From positions 1,474,692-1,538,691 of the forward strand of contig CP051239.1 in the NCBI GenBank assembly GCA_017794945.1: DNA of 64,000 nucleotides, written 5' to 3'. Shown here piece after piece: positions 1-9,202 of the stretch. Each line of letters opens with the position of its first letter. The stretch's first letter is position 1. The DNA is from Alcanivorax sp. (lineage in GTDB: Bacteria > Pseudomonadota > Gammaproteobacteria > Pseudomonadales > Alcanivoracaceae). The notes beneath the pieces were generated by a model. It was not told the origin of the DNA, made no database searches, and worked only from the letters and a program-made list of their open reading frames with translations. The position numbers were made by a program, and so were the translations under genes.

Positions 1-178
1 GCTGAAACGCCGCCGCCTGGGCCTCCTGTTGCGGGGCCAGGAAACCCAGCTCGCCGCCGCCCAGCTCCAGCAGAACGAACCAGTCGCTGTCGAACAGCAC
101 CCGGCACTAAAACAGGCGCACGTAGAAATCCCGGCACGCCTGCAAGTGCTCGGTGACCACACCGGACCAGAGTTTCAT
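1..178 (-). pseudogene. VOC/glyoxalase-fold protein, interrupted by an in-frame stop, 3' part outside window
   Basis: From an ATG at 178 (good AGGAG ribosome site) the frame reads MKLWSGVVTEHLQACRDFYV and then RLF, after which a TAG at 107-109 stops it. The same frame continues past the stop with VLFDSDWFVLLELGGGELGF and LAPQQ, the usual second half of a VOC dioxygenase/glyoxalase beta-alpha unit. The reading frame is therefore intact apart from one nonsense codon. It lies 35 bp downstream of an AraC-type regulator on the same strand, a common pairing with VOC proteins. Sequencing error or stop-codon polymorphism cannot be excluded. The C-terminus is beyond the window edge. Confidence 0.6.
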
Positions 179-213
179 CGCGTTGCTCCTTTGGCTTGAG
201 AAGAAGCCCCACT

Positions 214-1011
214 CTAGGTCGGCGCGCGGGCCTGTTCTTGAATAAAGGCGACATCGTGCATCGGCAGCCGGGGCGCCCCCGGGGTGACGCCCAGGTAGCG
301 TTTCAGCTCCCGGGTCATATGGCTCTGATCGGCGTAGCCGGCGGCCAGGGCGATGTCCGCCAGCGGCGCGGCGGGTGACGGGCGGCTCAGCAACGCCAGG
401 GCCTGCTGGCTGCGGCGGATGCCCATGAACACCTTGGGCGGCACGCCGACCCACTCCAGGAAGTCGCGCTCCAGTTGCCGGCGGCTCAGGTTCAGGCGCG
501 CCGACAGGGCGGTCACGCTGACGCCGGGGGCGGCACGGGAAAGCAGCGCCAGGGCGCCGTCCAGGCGTCTTGGTTGGGGCGGCTGCCCGGCGAGCCACCG
601 GGAAAGCAGCCGGTCCACGGCAAAGGCGGGGTCGGGGCGGGCGATCAATTCGGCGAGGCGCTCCGCGGACAAGCCGGCGGGCCGGGCCAGGGGTTGGGCG
701 GTGTCGGTGAGCAAACGCCCGGGCAGGGGCAGGAAATGGCGGCTCTGGCCGGGCTGGAAGCGGATACCGAAATAGACACAGCCGGGCTCCACCGGCACGT
801 CCGATGGCTGGGTGCTGGTGCCGAACGCCTGCCAGGCGCCATCGCCGTTGCGCAGGCGCAGCACCAGGTCCACGCAGCCGTCCGGCAGCACCCGGTGGCG
901 GTCGCCGCCGCCGTCGCGGCTCAGCCAGTAATGGCTGACCAGCCCGCGCAGGGCCGGCGCCGGCGGGTAGCAGTGCAGAGTCTGGGCCGCGAAGGTGGTG
1001 TCCATGGGCAT
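214..1011 (-). CDS. AraC family transcriptional regulator
   Basis: About 265 residues. The N-terminal half resembles the ligand-sensing domain of the short AraC subgroup (motifs HYWLSRDGG, LPDGCVDLVLR, FGIRFQPG). The C-terminal third is the double helix-turn-helix: first helix set around VTALSARLNLSRRQLERDF, second around DIALAAGYADQSHMTRELKR. It probably binds DNA near its own operon and controls the adjacent VOC gene, which follows on the same strand. The ATG at 1011 is chosen over a GTG at 1023 because neither has a convincing ribosome site and ATG is commoner. The effector is unknown. Confidence 0.85.
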   Translation of the reverse strand: MPMDTTFAAQTLHCYPPAPALRGLVSHYWLSRDGGGDRHRVLPDGCVDLVLRLRNGDGAWQAFGTSTQPSDVPVEPGCVYFGIRFQPGQSRHFLPLPGRLLTDTAQPLARPAGLSAERLAELIARPDPAFAVDRLLSRWLAGQPPQPRRLDGALALLSRAAPGVSVTALSARLNLSRRQLERDFLEWVGVPPKVFMGIRRSQQALALLSRPSPAAPLADIALAAGYADQSHMTRELKRYLGVTPGAPRLPMHDVAFIQEQARAPT

Positions 1012-1045
1012 AGTGGAGCACACCCCGCGGCGGCCGTCACCGGGG

Positions 1046-2713
1046 TCAGTCCGCGTCGGCGCCGACCCGCGCCGCGCCGATGCCGCGCGGGTCGCTGGCG
1101 GCGGTCACGCTGTTGTCCTCGTGCCGCCAGAGAATCGCCTGCATGTTGCCGTACTCGCGGTCCACGGAGACCACGTCGTGGCCGCGCAGGCGCAGGCTTT
1201 TCGCCGCTTCGGTGTCGAGGAAGGCGGGTTCCGCCTGAACCTGATCGGGCAGGAACTGGTGGTGAAAGCGCACCCGGCTCACCCAGTCGTCCACCGGGGC
1301 GTCATTGGCCGCCTCGAGCACACCCAGCATCACCATGGTGATGATACGGCTGCCGCCCGGCGTGCCGAGAATCGCCACCCGGTCGTCGAACTCCACGAAG
1401 GTGGGCGTCATCGAGGACAACGGCCGCTTGCCCGGCGCCACCGCGTTGGCCTTGCTGCCCACCAGGCCATAGGCGTTGGGGCTGCCCGGCTTGGCGGAGA
1501 AATCGTCCATCTCGTTATTGAGGATCACGCCGGTGCCGGCGGGCATGAAGCCGCTGCCGAACGGCAGGTTGATACTGAGCGTGGCGGCCACCCGGTTGCC
1601 GGCCCCGTCGAGCACCGAAAAGTGGGTGGTATGGAAGCCTTCGCCGGTGGCCACGGGCTCGCCCAGCTCGCTGCTGGGGGTCGCCTTATCCAGCTTTATG
1701 GAGGCGGCGCGCTGCTCGGCGTAGGATTTACTCAACAGGTTATCCACAGGTATGGAAACAAAATCCGGGTCGCCCATATAGCGGCCCCGGTCCTGATAGG
1801 CGCGCCGCCAGGCTTCCACGGTGAGGTGCGGAAGTAAGTCCTCACTAATCTCGCCGCCATTGAATTCATTGAGAATGTTCAACGCTTCCAGCATCACCAG
1901 CCCGCCGGCGGACGGCGGTGGGGCGGTGACGATGCGGGCGCCTCGGTAGTGGCCGACCACCGGTGCCCGCTCCTTGACCCGATAGTTGTTCAGGTCCTGT
2001 TTTGTCCAAATGCCGCCGGCCTCGCGCACCCCGCGTACCAGTTTTTCCGCCACCGGGCCCTGGTAAAAACCGTCTCGCCCCTGCTCGGCCAGGGCCTCCA
2101 GAACCCGGGCCAGATCCGGCTGCCGGATCAGGGTGCCGTTGGCCGGTATTTCGCCCTCATCCAGGAACACCGAGGCGGCGGTGGGGTAGCGGTTGAGCAC
2201 GTCCTGGCGGTACCCGGCCAGCGCCCGGTAGTGGTCTTCCACCTCGAAACCCTGGCGCGCCAGCTTAATGGCCGGCGCCAGCGTGGTTTTCAGGGGCAGC
2301 TTGCCGTAGTGTTCGGCGAGGTAGGCGAAGGCCGCCGCCTGGCCGGGAATGCCCGCCGCCAGGGCGCCGTTGACGGCGCGGTCGCGCACCACCTGGCCGT
2401 CCTGGTCCTGGTACATGTCCTCGGTGGCCGCCGCCGGCGCCGTCTCGCGGGCGTCCAGCATGGTCTGCAGGTCGTCCTTTTCGCGGTGCAGCAACCAGAA
2501 GCCGCCGCCGCCCATGCCGGCGGAATAGGGCTCCACCACCGACAGCGCGGCCGCCACGGCCACCGCCGCGTCGTAGGCGTTACCGCCCTGATCGAGCATC
2601 TGGAAGCCGGCGTCGGTGGCCAGCGGGTGGGCACTGGCGATCGCCGCCTTGCCCGGTCCGGCGGCCTGGGCGGTGACGGCGAACAGCAACAAAAGCGGGA
2701 AAAACCAGCGCAT
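1046..2713 (-). CDS. ggt: Gamma-glutamyltransferase (glutathione hydrolase) precursor
   Basis: 555 residues. It begins with a Sec signal peptide (MRWFFPLLLLFAVTAQAAG), so the enzyme is periplasmic. It removes the gamma-glutamyl group from glutathione and transfers it to water or amino acids. The family autocleaves before a catalytic threonine; here the site is within GFHTTHFSVLDG, and the substrate-binding loops PLSSMTPTFVE and GTPGGSRI follow in the small subunit. N-terminal landmarks GGNAYDAAVA and SAGMGGGGF are intact. It lies 44 bp from coaD on the same strand, the neighbourhood seen in Pseudomonas. Length is normal for the family. Confidence 0.95.
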   Translation of the reverse strand: MRWFFPLLLLFAVTAQAAGPGKAAIASAHPLATDAGFQMLDQGGNAYDAAVAVAAALSVVEPYSAGMGGGGFWLLHREKDDLQTMLDARETAPAAATEDMYQDQDGQVVRDRAVNGALAAGIPGQAAAFAYLAEHYGKLPLKTTLAPAIKLARQGFEVEDHYRALAGYRQDVLNRYPTAASVFLDEGEIPANGTLIRQPDLARVLEALAEQGRDGFYQGPVAEKLVRGVREAGGIWTKQDLNNYRVKERAPVVGHYRGARIVTAPPPSAGGLVMLEALNILNEFNGGEISEDLLPHLTVEAWRRAYQDRGRYMGDPDFVSIPVDNLLSKSYAEQRAASIKLDKATPSSELGEPVATGEGFHTTHFSVLDGAGNRVAATLSINLPFGSGFMPAGTGVILNNEMDDFSAKPGSPNAYGLVGSKANAVAPGKRPLSSMTPTFVEFDDRVAILGTPGGSRIITMVMLGVLEAANDAPVDDWVSRVRFHHQFLPDQVQAEPAFLDTEAAKSLRLRGHDVVSVDREYGNMQAILWRHEDNSVTAASDPRGIGAARVGADAD

Positions 2714-2757
2714 GGCGGCCTCCTTCTGGCGAACGGGGTATCAGGGGCGAGAAACGG

Positions 2758-3300
<543 letters not shown>

Positions 3301-3307
3301 TTACGAT

Positions 3308-4918
3308 TCAGGCCCGCAGCCGCTCCGCCAGAGCGGTGGCGTTGCGGGCGCTCAACCCGTAGATGCTCAACTGAGGGTTCACCCCCAGGCTGGTGGGGAA
3401 CACCGAGCCGTCGAACACATACAGATTCTCCAGATGGCGGTAGCGCCCCTGGGCGTCCACCAGACCGCGGTCCTTGTCGCCCATGGGGCAACCGCCCATC
3501 ACATGGGCGCTGCCCAGCGGCACGTCCAGGGCCTGGTAGCTGAGGTCCGCCATGGCCTCGCGGGCCTGCGCCCAGCTGGTATAGAACGGCGCGCGGATGT
3601 GGCCGGGCCGCACCGCCCGGGCACCGGCGGCGAACTGCATTTCCACCTGGCTGTACAGGCTGCGGCGGGCGCCGTCGAGCAGATAGTCGGTGACCGGGTA
3701 ATCGAGTACCGGCTCGCCGTTGTCGCGCAGTTCCACGGTGCCGCCGGGGCTCTCTTCGTGGAAGCCGTCGCGCATCAGGGCGATGGAGGCGGCGGTGTTG
3801 GGCAGCGCGGTGATGTGCTCGCGGGCCTGCTCGCCGAAGCCGCCCAGCAGCGCCCCGGTGAGGCCGGGGTGCAGCGGCATCATCTCCAGCTTGTAGCCGA
3901 TCGGGCCGTCGACGCCGCCGGTGAAGGTGAACTGGTCCGAGTGCAGCGACTGGGGCGCGCCGTAGTAGGGGGCGATCTCCCGGTCGTAGCGGCCGAAGGC
4001 GAAGCTGGTGACGTGCAGGAAGGTGCGCTTGCCCACCCGGCCGTCCGGATCCGGCACCTCCGAGCGCAGCAGCAGCGCCGGGGTCTGGATGCCGCCGCCG
4101 GCGGCGATGATGGTGGGCGCTTTCAGGGTCACGGTGGCGCCGGTGGGGTTGCGGTCGTGGTTCAGGGGCGTCACCTGCACGGCGCTCACCCGGGTGCCGT
4201 CGTGCACCAGCTTGTCGGCGCGGGCGCTGTGGATCAGGGTGGCGCCGGCCTCCATGGCGGCGGGCAGAGTGGTCACCAGCATCGACTGCTTGGCGTTGGT
4301 GGGGCAGCCCATGCCGCAGTAGCCGATATTCCAGCAGCCGCGCACGTTTCTCGGAATCACCGACCAGTCCCAGCCGAGTTTTTCGCAGCCGCGTTTGATC
4401 ACGTCGTTGTTGGCGTTGGCGGGCATCGCCCAGGGCTCGATACCGAGCTGCTTTTCCATGCGCTGGAAATAGGGGTCCAGGTCCGCGCGGCTGGTGTTGT
4501 CGACGCCGAAGCGCTCGCGCCAGTGGTTGAGGGTTTCCTTGGGCGTGCGGAAGCTGGAGGTCCAGTTGACCACCGTGGTGCCGCCCACGGTGCGGCCCTG
4601 CAGAATGGTGATGGCGCCGTCCTTGGTGGCGCGCATGGCGCCCTCTTGATACAGCTGCCGGTAGGCGTCGCCCTCGTTGAGATTGAAATCCCGGGAGCTG
4701 GTGAGGCGCCCGGCCTCCACCAGGATCACCTTGAGGCCGGCGGCGCTGAGTATTTCCGCGCTCACCCCGCCGCCGGCGCCGGTGCCGATGATCACCACAT
4801 CGGCCTCCAGGGTGCGGTCGTCGCTGACGGTGGCGCCGTCGATCAGGTTCCATTTTTCCCTGGCGTTGTCCCAGGGATCGGCGATGTTCTGAATCTTAAG
4901 CGTGGACAGGTCCTGCAT
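3308..4918 (-). CDS. laoA: GMC-family FAD-dependent long-chain alcohol dehydrogenase (LaoA-like)
   Basis: 536 residues. An ADP-binding Rossmann motif (VVIIGTGAGGGVSAEILSAA) is near residue 40, and the GMC signatures LQGRTVGGTTVVNW and AAGGGIQTPALLL follow. The catalytic His is in GSAHVMGGCPMG and the C-terminal FAD motif is NPQLSIYGLSARNA. It probably oxidises long-chain alkanols to aldehydes. The order alcohol oxidase, small Tat lipoprotein, aldehyde dehydrogenase and divergent TetR regulator matches the laoABC/laoR system of P. aeruginosa, next to coaD and ggt as there. Function is inferred from that gene order. No signal peptide is visible, so membrane association may depend on LaoB. Confidence 0.8.
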   Translation of the reverse strand: MQDLSTLKIQNIADPWDNAREKWNLIDGATVSDDRTLEADVVIIGTGAGGGVSAEILSAAGLKVILVEAGRLTSSRDFNLNEGDAYRQLYQEGAMRATKDGAITILQGRTVGGTTVVNWTSSFRTPKETLNHWRERFGVDNTSRADLDPYFQRMEKQLGIEPWAMPANANNDVIKRGCEKLGWDWSVIPRNVRGCWNIGYCGMGCPTNAKQSMLVTTLPAAMEAGATLIHSARADKLVHDGTRVSAVQVTPLNHDRNPTGATVTLKAPTIIAAGGGIQTPALLLRSEVPDPDGRVGKRTFLHVTSFAFGRYDREIAPYYGAPQSLHSDQFTFTGGVDGPIGYKLEMMPLHPGLTGALLGGFGEQAREHITALPNTAASIALMRDGFHEESPGGTVELRDNGEPVLDYPVTDYLLDGARRSLYSQVEMQFAAGARAVRPGHIRAPFYTSWAQAREAMADLSYQALDVPLGSAHVMGGCPMGDKDRGLVDAQGRYRHLENLYVFDGSVFPTSLGVNPQLSIYGLSARNATALAERLRA

Positions 4919-4958
4919 GACCCGGCTCCTTATTGTTTTGTCAGGGGAACGGCCGCTG

Positions 4959-5528
4959 TCAGGCGCTGGCGGTGCCGGCCCCGACTACGGGCGGGCCGGG
5001 GTATCCCGTGGTCAGCGCCGCTTCCGGAGTGACGTACCAGGCCATCATGATCGGCTGGGTCAGGCCCTTGAAGGCGAGCTTGGGGAAGCCGCTGTCATTG
5101 CTGGCCCAGTGGGCGAGCGTGTCGCGCAGTTGCGCGTCGCTCTGCTCCTCGAAGTGCGCCCAGGTGCCGGTGATCCACCAGCGCGCGGCGCCCAACTGAA
5201 GCAAATCCAGCAACTGGAACAGCTGGCCGCGCTGGCCGTCGGTCCCGCCCTGCAGCAGGCGGTCGAAGGCCTGCAGGGCCTGGTCCGGTCCGGCGCCGTC
5301 CACCGCCTCCAGGCCGCCGCCGAGCAGGGGTGCCATCAGCGGACGCAGCAGGGTGACGTCTTTATCGCGAAGGTGTTTGTAACCGCTGGCCGGGCTCGGG
5401 TCCGAGCTGCAGCCGGTGAGAAGCGTGGTGGCGCCGGCGCCGACGGCCAGGGCCGCCCCGCCCCAGGCGCTGAGTTTCAGAAAGCCACGGCGGTCGATGC
5501 CGGAGCTTGGCATGGTGTCCTGGTCCAT
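4959..5528 (-). CDS. laoB: Tat-exported lipoprotein of the alcohol-oxidation cluster (LaoB-like)
   Basis: 189 residues. The N-terminus carries a twin-arginine signal (DRRGFLKLSAWGG) ending in a lipobox (LLTGC), so it is likely exported folded and lipidated at Cys40. The mature part is small, mostly helical and has no known catalytic motif; it resembles the small partner subunits of membrane-bound GMC dehydrogenases (gluconate 2-dehydrogenase subunit 3 type). It sits 40 bp upstream of laoA and downstream of laoC on the same strand. A role as partner or membrane anchor of LaoA is inference. Confidence 0.7.
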   Translation of the reverse strand: MDQDTMPSSGIDRRGFLKLSAWGGAALAVGAGATTLLTGCSSDPSPASGYKHLRDKDVTLLRPLMAPLLGGGLEAVDGAGPDQALQAFDRLLQGGTDGQRGQLFQLLDLLQLGAARWWITGTWAHFEEQSDAQLRDTLAHWASNDSGFPKLAFKGLTQPIMMAWYVTPEAALTTGYPGPPVVGAGTASA

Positions 5529-5615
5529 TTACGGGTCCTCGGCTGGCCGGTTTTCTTGTTGTTGGCTGGCGGACCGTCCCCGCCACGGGGCGGGGGGCCG
5601 TTAATTCAGCATCGC

Positions 5616-7058
5616 TTACTTCAACATGAATTTGTAGATGAACTTATGCATGCCGCGACCGTAGGGCGGCAGGATATGCTTGGTGGCGTTCATCTTGCCT
5701 TTCTTATACACGCCCTTGGCTTTCGAGAAGGTCAGGAACCCTTCCGGGCCGTGGTAGTGACCCATGCCGGAGGGGCCCACCCCGCCGAACGGCATATCGT
5801 CAACGCCCACCTGGGTGATGGTGTCGTTCAGACAGACCCCGCCGGAATGGGTATGGTGCAGCACGTGCTCGCCGTTGCGGGCGTTCCAGTCGAAGTAGTA
5901 GAGCGCCAGCGGACGCGGCCGGTCGTTGACGTAATCAATGGCGTCGTCGAGGGTTTTGTACGGCACCACCAGCATCAGCGGGCCGAAGATTTCGTCCTCG
6001 GCGATCTTCATGTCGTCGGTGACATTGAGCACCAGGGTGTGCGGAATCTTGCGGCTGCCGTCCAGATTCTCGTCCGCCGGGTTGATGGTGATCACCTCGG
6101 CGCCTTTTTCCCGGGCGTCGTCCAGATAGCTGTTCAAGCGTCGGTACTGGCGATCGTTGATGATGCTGGTGAAGTCCGGGTTGTCGCGCAGCGTCGGGTA
6201 GAGCCCGGTGACCTGGGCTTTCCAGGCGTCGACGAATTCCCGCACCCGGTGTTCCGGCACCATGATGTAGTCCGGCGCCACGCAGGTCTGGCCGCTGTTC
6301 AGGCATTTGCCGAAGGCGATGCGTTCCACCGCGTCCTTCATCGGGAAATCCTCGCCGATGATGCAGGGGCTCTTGCCGCCCAGCTCCAGGGTCACCGGGG
6401 TCAGGTTCTCCGCCGCGGCGCGCATGATGTGCTTGCCCACGGTGGTGGAGCCGGTGAACAGCAGGTGGTCGAACGGCAGGCTGGAGAACGCCGCCGCCAC
6501 GTCCACTTCACCGTTGACCACGGCCACGTGGTCCTCGGCGAAGGTCTTGCCGATCAGTTCCTCGAGTAGTTCGCCGGTGCGCGGCGTGGACTCGCTCATC
6601 TTGATCATTACCCGGTTGCCGGCGGCCAGCGCCGCCAGCATCGGGCCGATGGCCAGGTACAGCGGGTAGTTCCAGGGCACGATAATGCCCACCACGCCCA
6701 GCGGCTGGTATTCCACCCACACCTTGCCGGGCCATTGGGCGGCGCCGACCTTGCGCTTGGAGGGTTTCATCCATTTGCGCAGATGCTTGGCGTGGTACTT
6801 GATGCCTTCCACGCTGGTGAGCATCTCCGCCAGCTTGGTTTCGTCGGCGGAGCGGTTGCCGAAGTCGGCGTTCAGCGCCTCCACCCAGGCGTCCATGTTG
6901 TCCAGCAGCATCGGCTTGAGCTGCTGAATATGCTCATGGCGCTGCTCGGCGGTGGGGTAGGGCTGGCGGCGGTACGCCGCTTTCTGGGCGGCGAAAATGC
7001 GCTTCATGCGCTCGATCTGCGCATGCTCGGTTTGGAGTTCTTTGATCTCGGCGACCAT
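5616..7058 (-). CDS. laoC: Coniferyl-aldehyde-type aldehyde dehydrogenase (LaoC-like)
   Basis: 480 residues. It is an NAD(P)-dependent aldehyde dehydrogenase: the motif PWNYPLYLAIGPMLAALAAG, the cofactor loop FTGSTTVGKHIM, the general base in LELGGKSPC and the catalytic Cys in NSGQTCVAPDY are all present. It would oxidise the fatty aldehyde made by LaoA to a fatty acid. The ATG at 7058 has a strong GGGAGG eight bases upstream; the frame is open further, to 7127, without a ribosome site. It is the first gene of the laoCBA operon and faces laoR across a palindrome at 7104-7119. Confidence 0.88.
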   Translation of the reverse strand: MVAEIKELQTEHAQIERMKRIFAAQKAAYRRQPYPTAEQRHEHIQQLKPMLLDNMDAWVEALNADFGNRSADETKLAEMLTSVEGIKYHAKHLRKWMKPSKRKVGAAQWPGKVWVEYQPLGVVGIIVPWNYPLYLAIGPMLAALAAGNRVMIKMSESTPRTGELLEELIGKTFAEDHVAVVNGEVDVAAAFSSLPFDHLLFTGSTTVGKHIMRAAAENLTPVTLELGGKSPCIIGEDFPMKDAVERIAFGKCLNSGQTCVAPDYIMVPEHRVREFVDAWKAQVTGLYPTLRDNPDFTSIINDRQYRRLNSYLDDAREKGAEVITINPADENLDGSRKIPHTLVLNVTDDMKIAEDEIFGPLMLVVPYKTLDDAIDYVNDRPRPLALYYFDWNARNGEHVLHHTHSGGVCLNDTITQVGVDDMPFGGVGPSGMGHYHGPEGFLTFSKAKGVYKKGKMNATKHILPPYGRGMHKFIYKFMLK

Positions 7059-7103
7059 AATGCGCCTCCCTGGGCGTTTGTTTATTAGACTGTCCTCGAT
7101 TTT

Positions 7104-7119
7104 TAGAGTAATTACTCTA
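7104..7119. promoter_or_regulatory. Perfect 16-bp palindrome, probable LaoR operator
   Basis: TAGAGTAATTACTCTA reads identically on both strands and lies in the 114-bp gap between the divergent laoC and laoR starts. TetR repressors bind such palindromes. Flanking copies of AGACTGT occur at about 7086 and 7130. Binding by LaoR is inference from position. Confidence 0.65.
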
Positions 7120-7172
7120 GGAGTCAACAGACTGTTTCATCGTCCCCGCAGTACGCTTTGATTTGGCCCGTT

Positions 7173-7871
7173 ATGACCGATACGAAAACGCGCATCCTGG
7201 ATACCGCCCTGAACCTGTTCAACCGCGCCGGCGAGCGCAACGTCACCACCAACCACATCGCCGAGGGCCTGGGTATCAGTCCGGGTAACCTCTACTACCA
7301 CTATCGAAACAAGGCGGCGATCGTGGCGGCGCTGTTCGAGCGCTACCAGGAACAGATCCGCGATCTGCTGACGGTGCCGGAAGGGCCACTGACCTGGCAG
7401 GACAAGATGCGCTATTTCGAGGGCATCCTGGAGTCCATGTGGCAGGCCCGCTTCCTGCACCGGGACCTGGCCCACTTTCTCCACCAGGACGCGGAGCTGC
7501 GCCGGCGCTACAAGGTGTTCGTCCAGGATAGCCTGGAGCGCGGCCTGGTGATCTACCGCAGCCTGCGCGACAGCGGTTTGATTCAGGCCAGTGACGAAGA
7601 ATTGCGCGGCCTGCTGGTCAATACCTGGGTGCTGGCGGCGTCATGGCCCGGGTTCACCCACGGTCTGAACCCGGATGCCACCGGAGACGAGGCGCTGGAC
7701 CGTACCCTGCTGCGCCAGGGCATCTACCAGATTATCTGCCTGGAGGCGCCCTACCTGCGCGGCGAGGCGCTCGATCATCTGGACGCCATGAAGCAGGAGT
7801 TCCGCACCGGCGACACCACCATGGACCTGCTGTTCGCGGCGGCGGAGGCGCCGCCGGCGCGGCGCGCATGA
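7173..7871 (+). CDS. laoR: TetR family transcriptional regulator (LaoR-like)
   Basis: About 232 residues. The N-terminal helix-turn-helix is typical (TRILDTALNLFNRAGERNVT, then HIAEGLGISPGNLYYHYRNK). The rest is an all-helical ligand domain. It is divergent from laoCBA and probably represses it, using a long-chain acyl or alkanol-derived ligand as inducer (inferred from the P. aeruginosa system). The ATG at 7173 is chosen; a TTG at 7158 would add five residues and neither has a strong ribosome site. Its stop overlaps the start of the next gene by ATGA, so the membrane protein downstream is translationally coupled. Confidence 0.85.
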   Translation: MTDTKTRILDTALNLFNRAGERNVTTNHIAEGLGISPGNLYYHYRNKAAIVAALFERYQEQIRDLLTVPEGPLTWQDKMRYFEGILESMWQARFLHRDLAHFLHQDAELRRRYKVFVQDSLERGLVIYRSLRDSGLIQASDEELRGLLVNTWVLAASWPGFTHGLNPDATGDEALDRTLLRQGIYQIICLEAPYLRGEALDHLDAMKQEFRTGDTTMDLLFAAAEAPPARRA

Positions 7872-9202
7872 CGGCGCCGGTCACCGCCCTGGCCGGCCCC
7901 CGCTCGGCGCTGGCCTGGCTGGCGCTGGCGGCGGGGGTGCTGGCGCCGCTGCCCGGGGCCGGCGTGGTGGGCGCCGCCGCCGTGTTCGTGGCCATTGTGC
8001 TGGGCTGGCGCGACCTGCGCCGGATGGCCCGGGTGATCTTCGTGCTGGTTGTCGCCGCCGGCCTGCTGGCCTTGCCCGACGGCCCGGCGGTGCTGATCGA
8101 CGCCGCCGACGCCATGACCCGGCTGACCGCGCTGATTCTCACCGTGATGCTGCTGTCCTCGGTGCTGGGCCGGTTTCCGGACCTGGGCCGGATTTCCGGC
8201 AGCCTGTTTTCCGGCCGTCCCCTGGGGCGCTACTTCAGCCTCACCCTGGGCACGGCGTTCCTGGCCGTGCCGCTGAATTTCGGCTCGGTGGGTGTGGTCG
8301 GTGCCCTGGTGGGCGGCCGCATCCGCGAGCGCGGCGATTCCGCCGTCACCCGCAACGCCGCCCGCGCCACCCTGCGTGGTTTCGGTGCCTCGCCGATCTG
8401 CTCGCCGCTGTCGATTTCGGTGGTGGTGACCCTCACCTTCCTGCCCGAGTTGCCGGGCTGGCAGCTGATCGCCTGCAGCCTGCCGCTGGCGTTGCTGTAC
8501 CTGCTGGGCGGGGTGCTTCTGCGTGATCCGGAGCCGGCGGCCGGCGACGGTGAACCGGCGCCGGCCACGGGGTGGGGGCCCTGGCTGCGGTTCGCCGCCG
8601 TGATCGCCGCTATCTGCGCGGCCACCTTCGGCTTGAGCGGCCTGGCCGGGCTCAGCTATTCCCGGGCGGTGACCCTGAGCTGTCTGGGCACCGTGCTGCT
8701 CGGGTTGCTGGCGGAGGGCTGGCGGGGGCATCGCCCGTCGTTGCCGTCCCTGGCGCTGGTCACCAACGAGCTGGTGATCGTCGGCGGCTCCGCCTTCCTG
8801 GGGGCGCTGGTGAGCACCTTCGCGGCGCGCGGGCTGGGAGCCGATTTCGGGTTGCCCTCCTGGGGGTACCCGCTGGCGGCGCTGCTGGTGCCCTGGCTGT
8901 TTTTCAGCGCCGGGCTGGCCGGTTTCAATCCGATTGTCACCGGCGCCCTGGTGGGCGGTGTGCTGGCGCCCATCTGGCCGCAGGGCGCGGCCCTGGGCCT
9001 GGCCCTGGCGATGGTGTGCGGTTGGGGCGTGACCATCGCCGGCACGCCCTATTCCGCCAATGCCCTGCTGCTGGAGCGCCTCACCGGCTACCCGGCGCGG
9101 ATTGGCGCGCTGCGCTGGAACTGGCCGCTGTCGGCCGCCGCCTTGCTGGTCGCGGGTGGGCTGGGTGCCCTGCTGACCCTGCTGTTGGCGCCGGGCGCCT
9201 AA
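7868..9202 (+). CDS. Polytopic inner-membrane protein of unknown function, coupled to laoR
   Basis: 444 residues, very rich in Leu, Ala, Gly and Val, with roughly ten to twelve hydrophobic segments. Two stretches look like re-entrant or discontinuous helices of ion-coupled transporters (NFGSVGVVGALVGGRIRERG, then GASPICSPLSISVVV; in the second half GFNPIVTGALVGGVLAPIWP and GTPYSANALLLERL). The paired arrangement suggests an inverted-repeat permease of the ion-transporter superfamily, but no family can be named with confidence. The start ATG overlaps the laoR stop (ATGA). Its stop overlaps the end of the opposite-strand YheT gene by 4 bp. A role in uptake or efflux of a lao-pathway substrate is only a guess. 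Confidence 0.75.
   Translation: MTAPVTALAGPRSALAWLALAAGVLAPLPGAGVVGAAAVFVAIVLGWRDLRRMARVIFVLVVAAGLLALPDGPAVLIDAADAMTRLTALILTVMLLSSVLGRFPDLGRISGSLFSGRPLGRYFSLTLGTAFLAVPLNFGSVGVVGALVGGRIRERGDSAVTRNAARATLRGFGASPICSPLSISVVVTLTFLPELPGWQLIACSLPLALLYLLGGVLLRDPEPAAGDGEPAPATGWGPWLRFAAVIAAICAATFGLSGLAGLSYSRAVTLSCLGTVLLGLLAEGWRGHRPSLPSLALVTNELVIVGGSAFLGALVSTFAARGLGADFGLPSWGYPLAALLVPWLFFSAGLAGFNPIVTGALVGGVLAPIWPQGAALGLALAMVCGWGVTIAGTPYSANALLLERLTGYPARIGALRWNWPLSAAALLVAGGLGALLTLLLAPGA

Noticed and set aside
1..178. Programmed stop-codon readthrough or selenocysteine in the VOC gene
   Set aside because: The stop is TAG and no recoding signal was seen; simple nonsense mutation or sequencing error is likelier.
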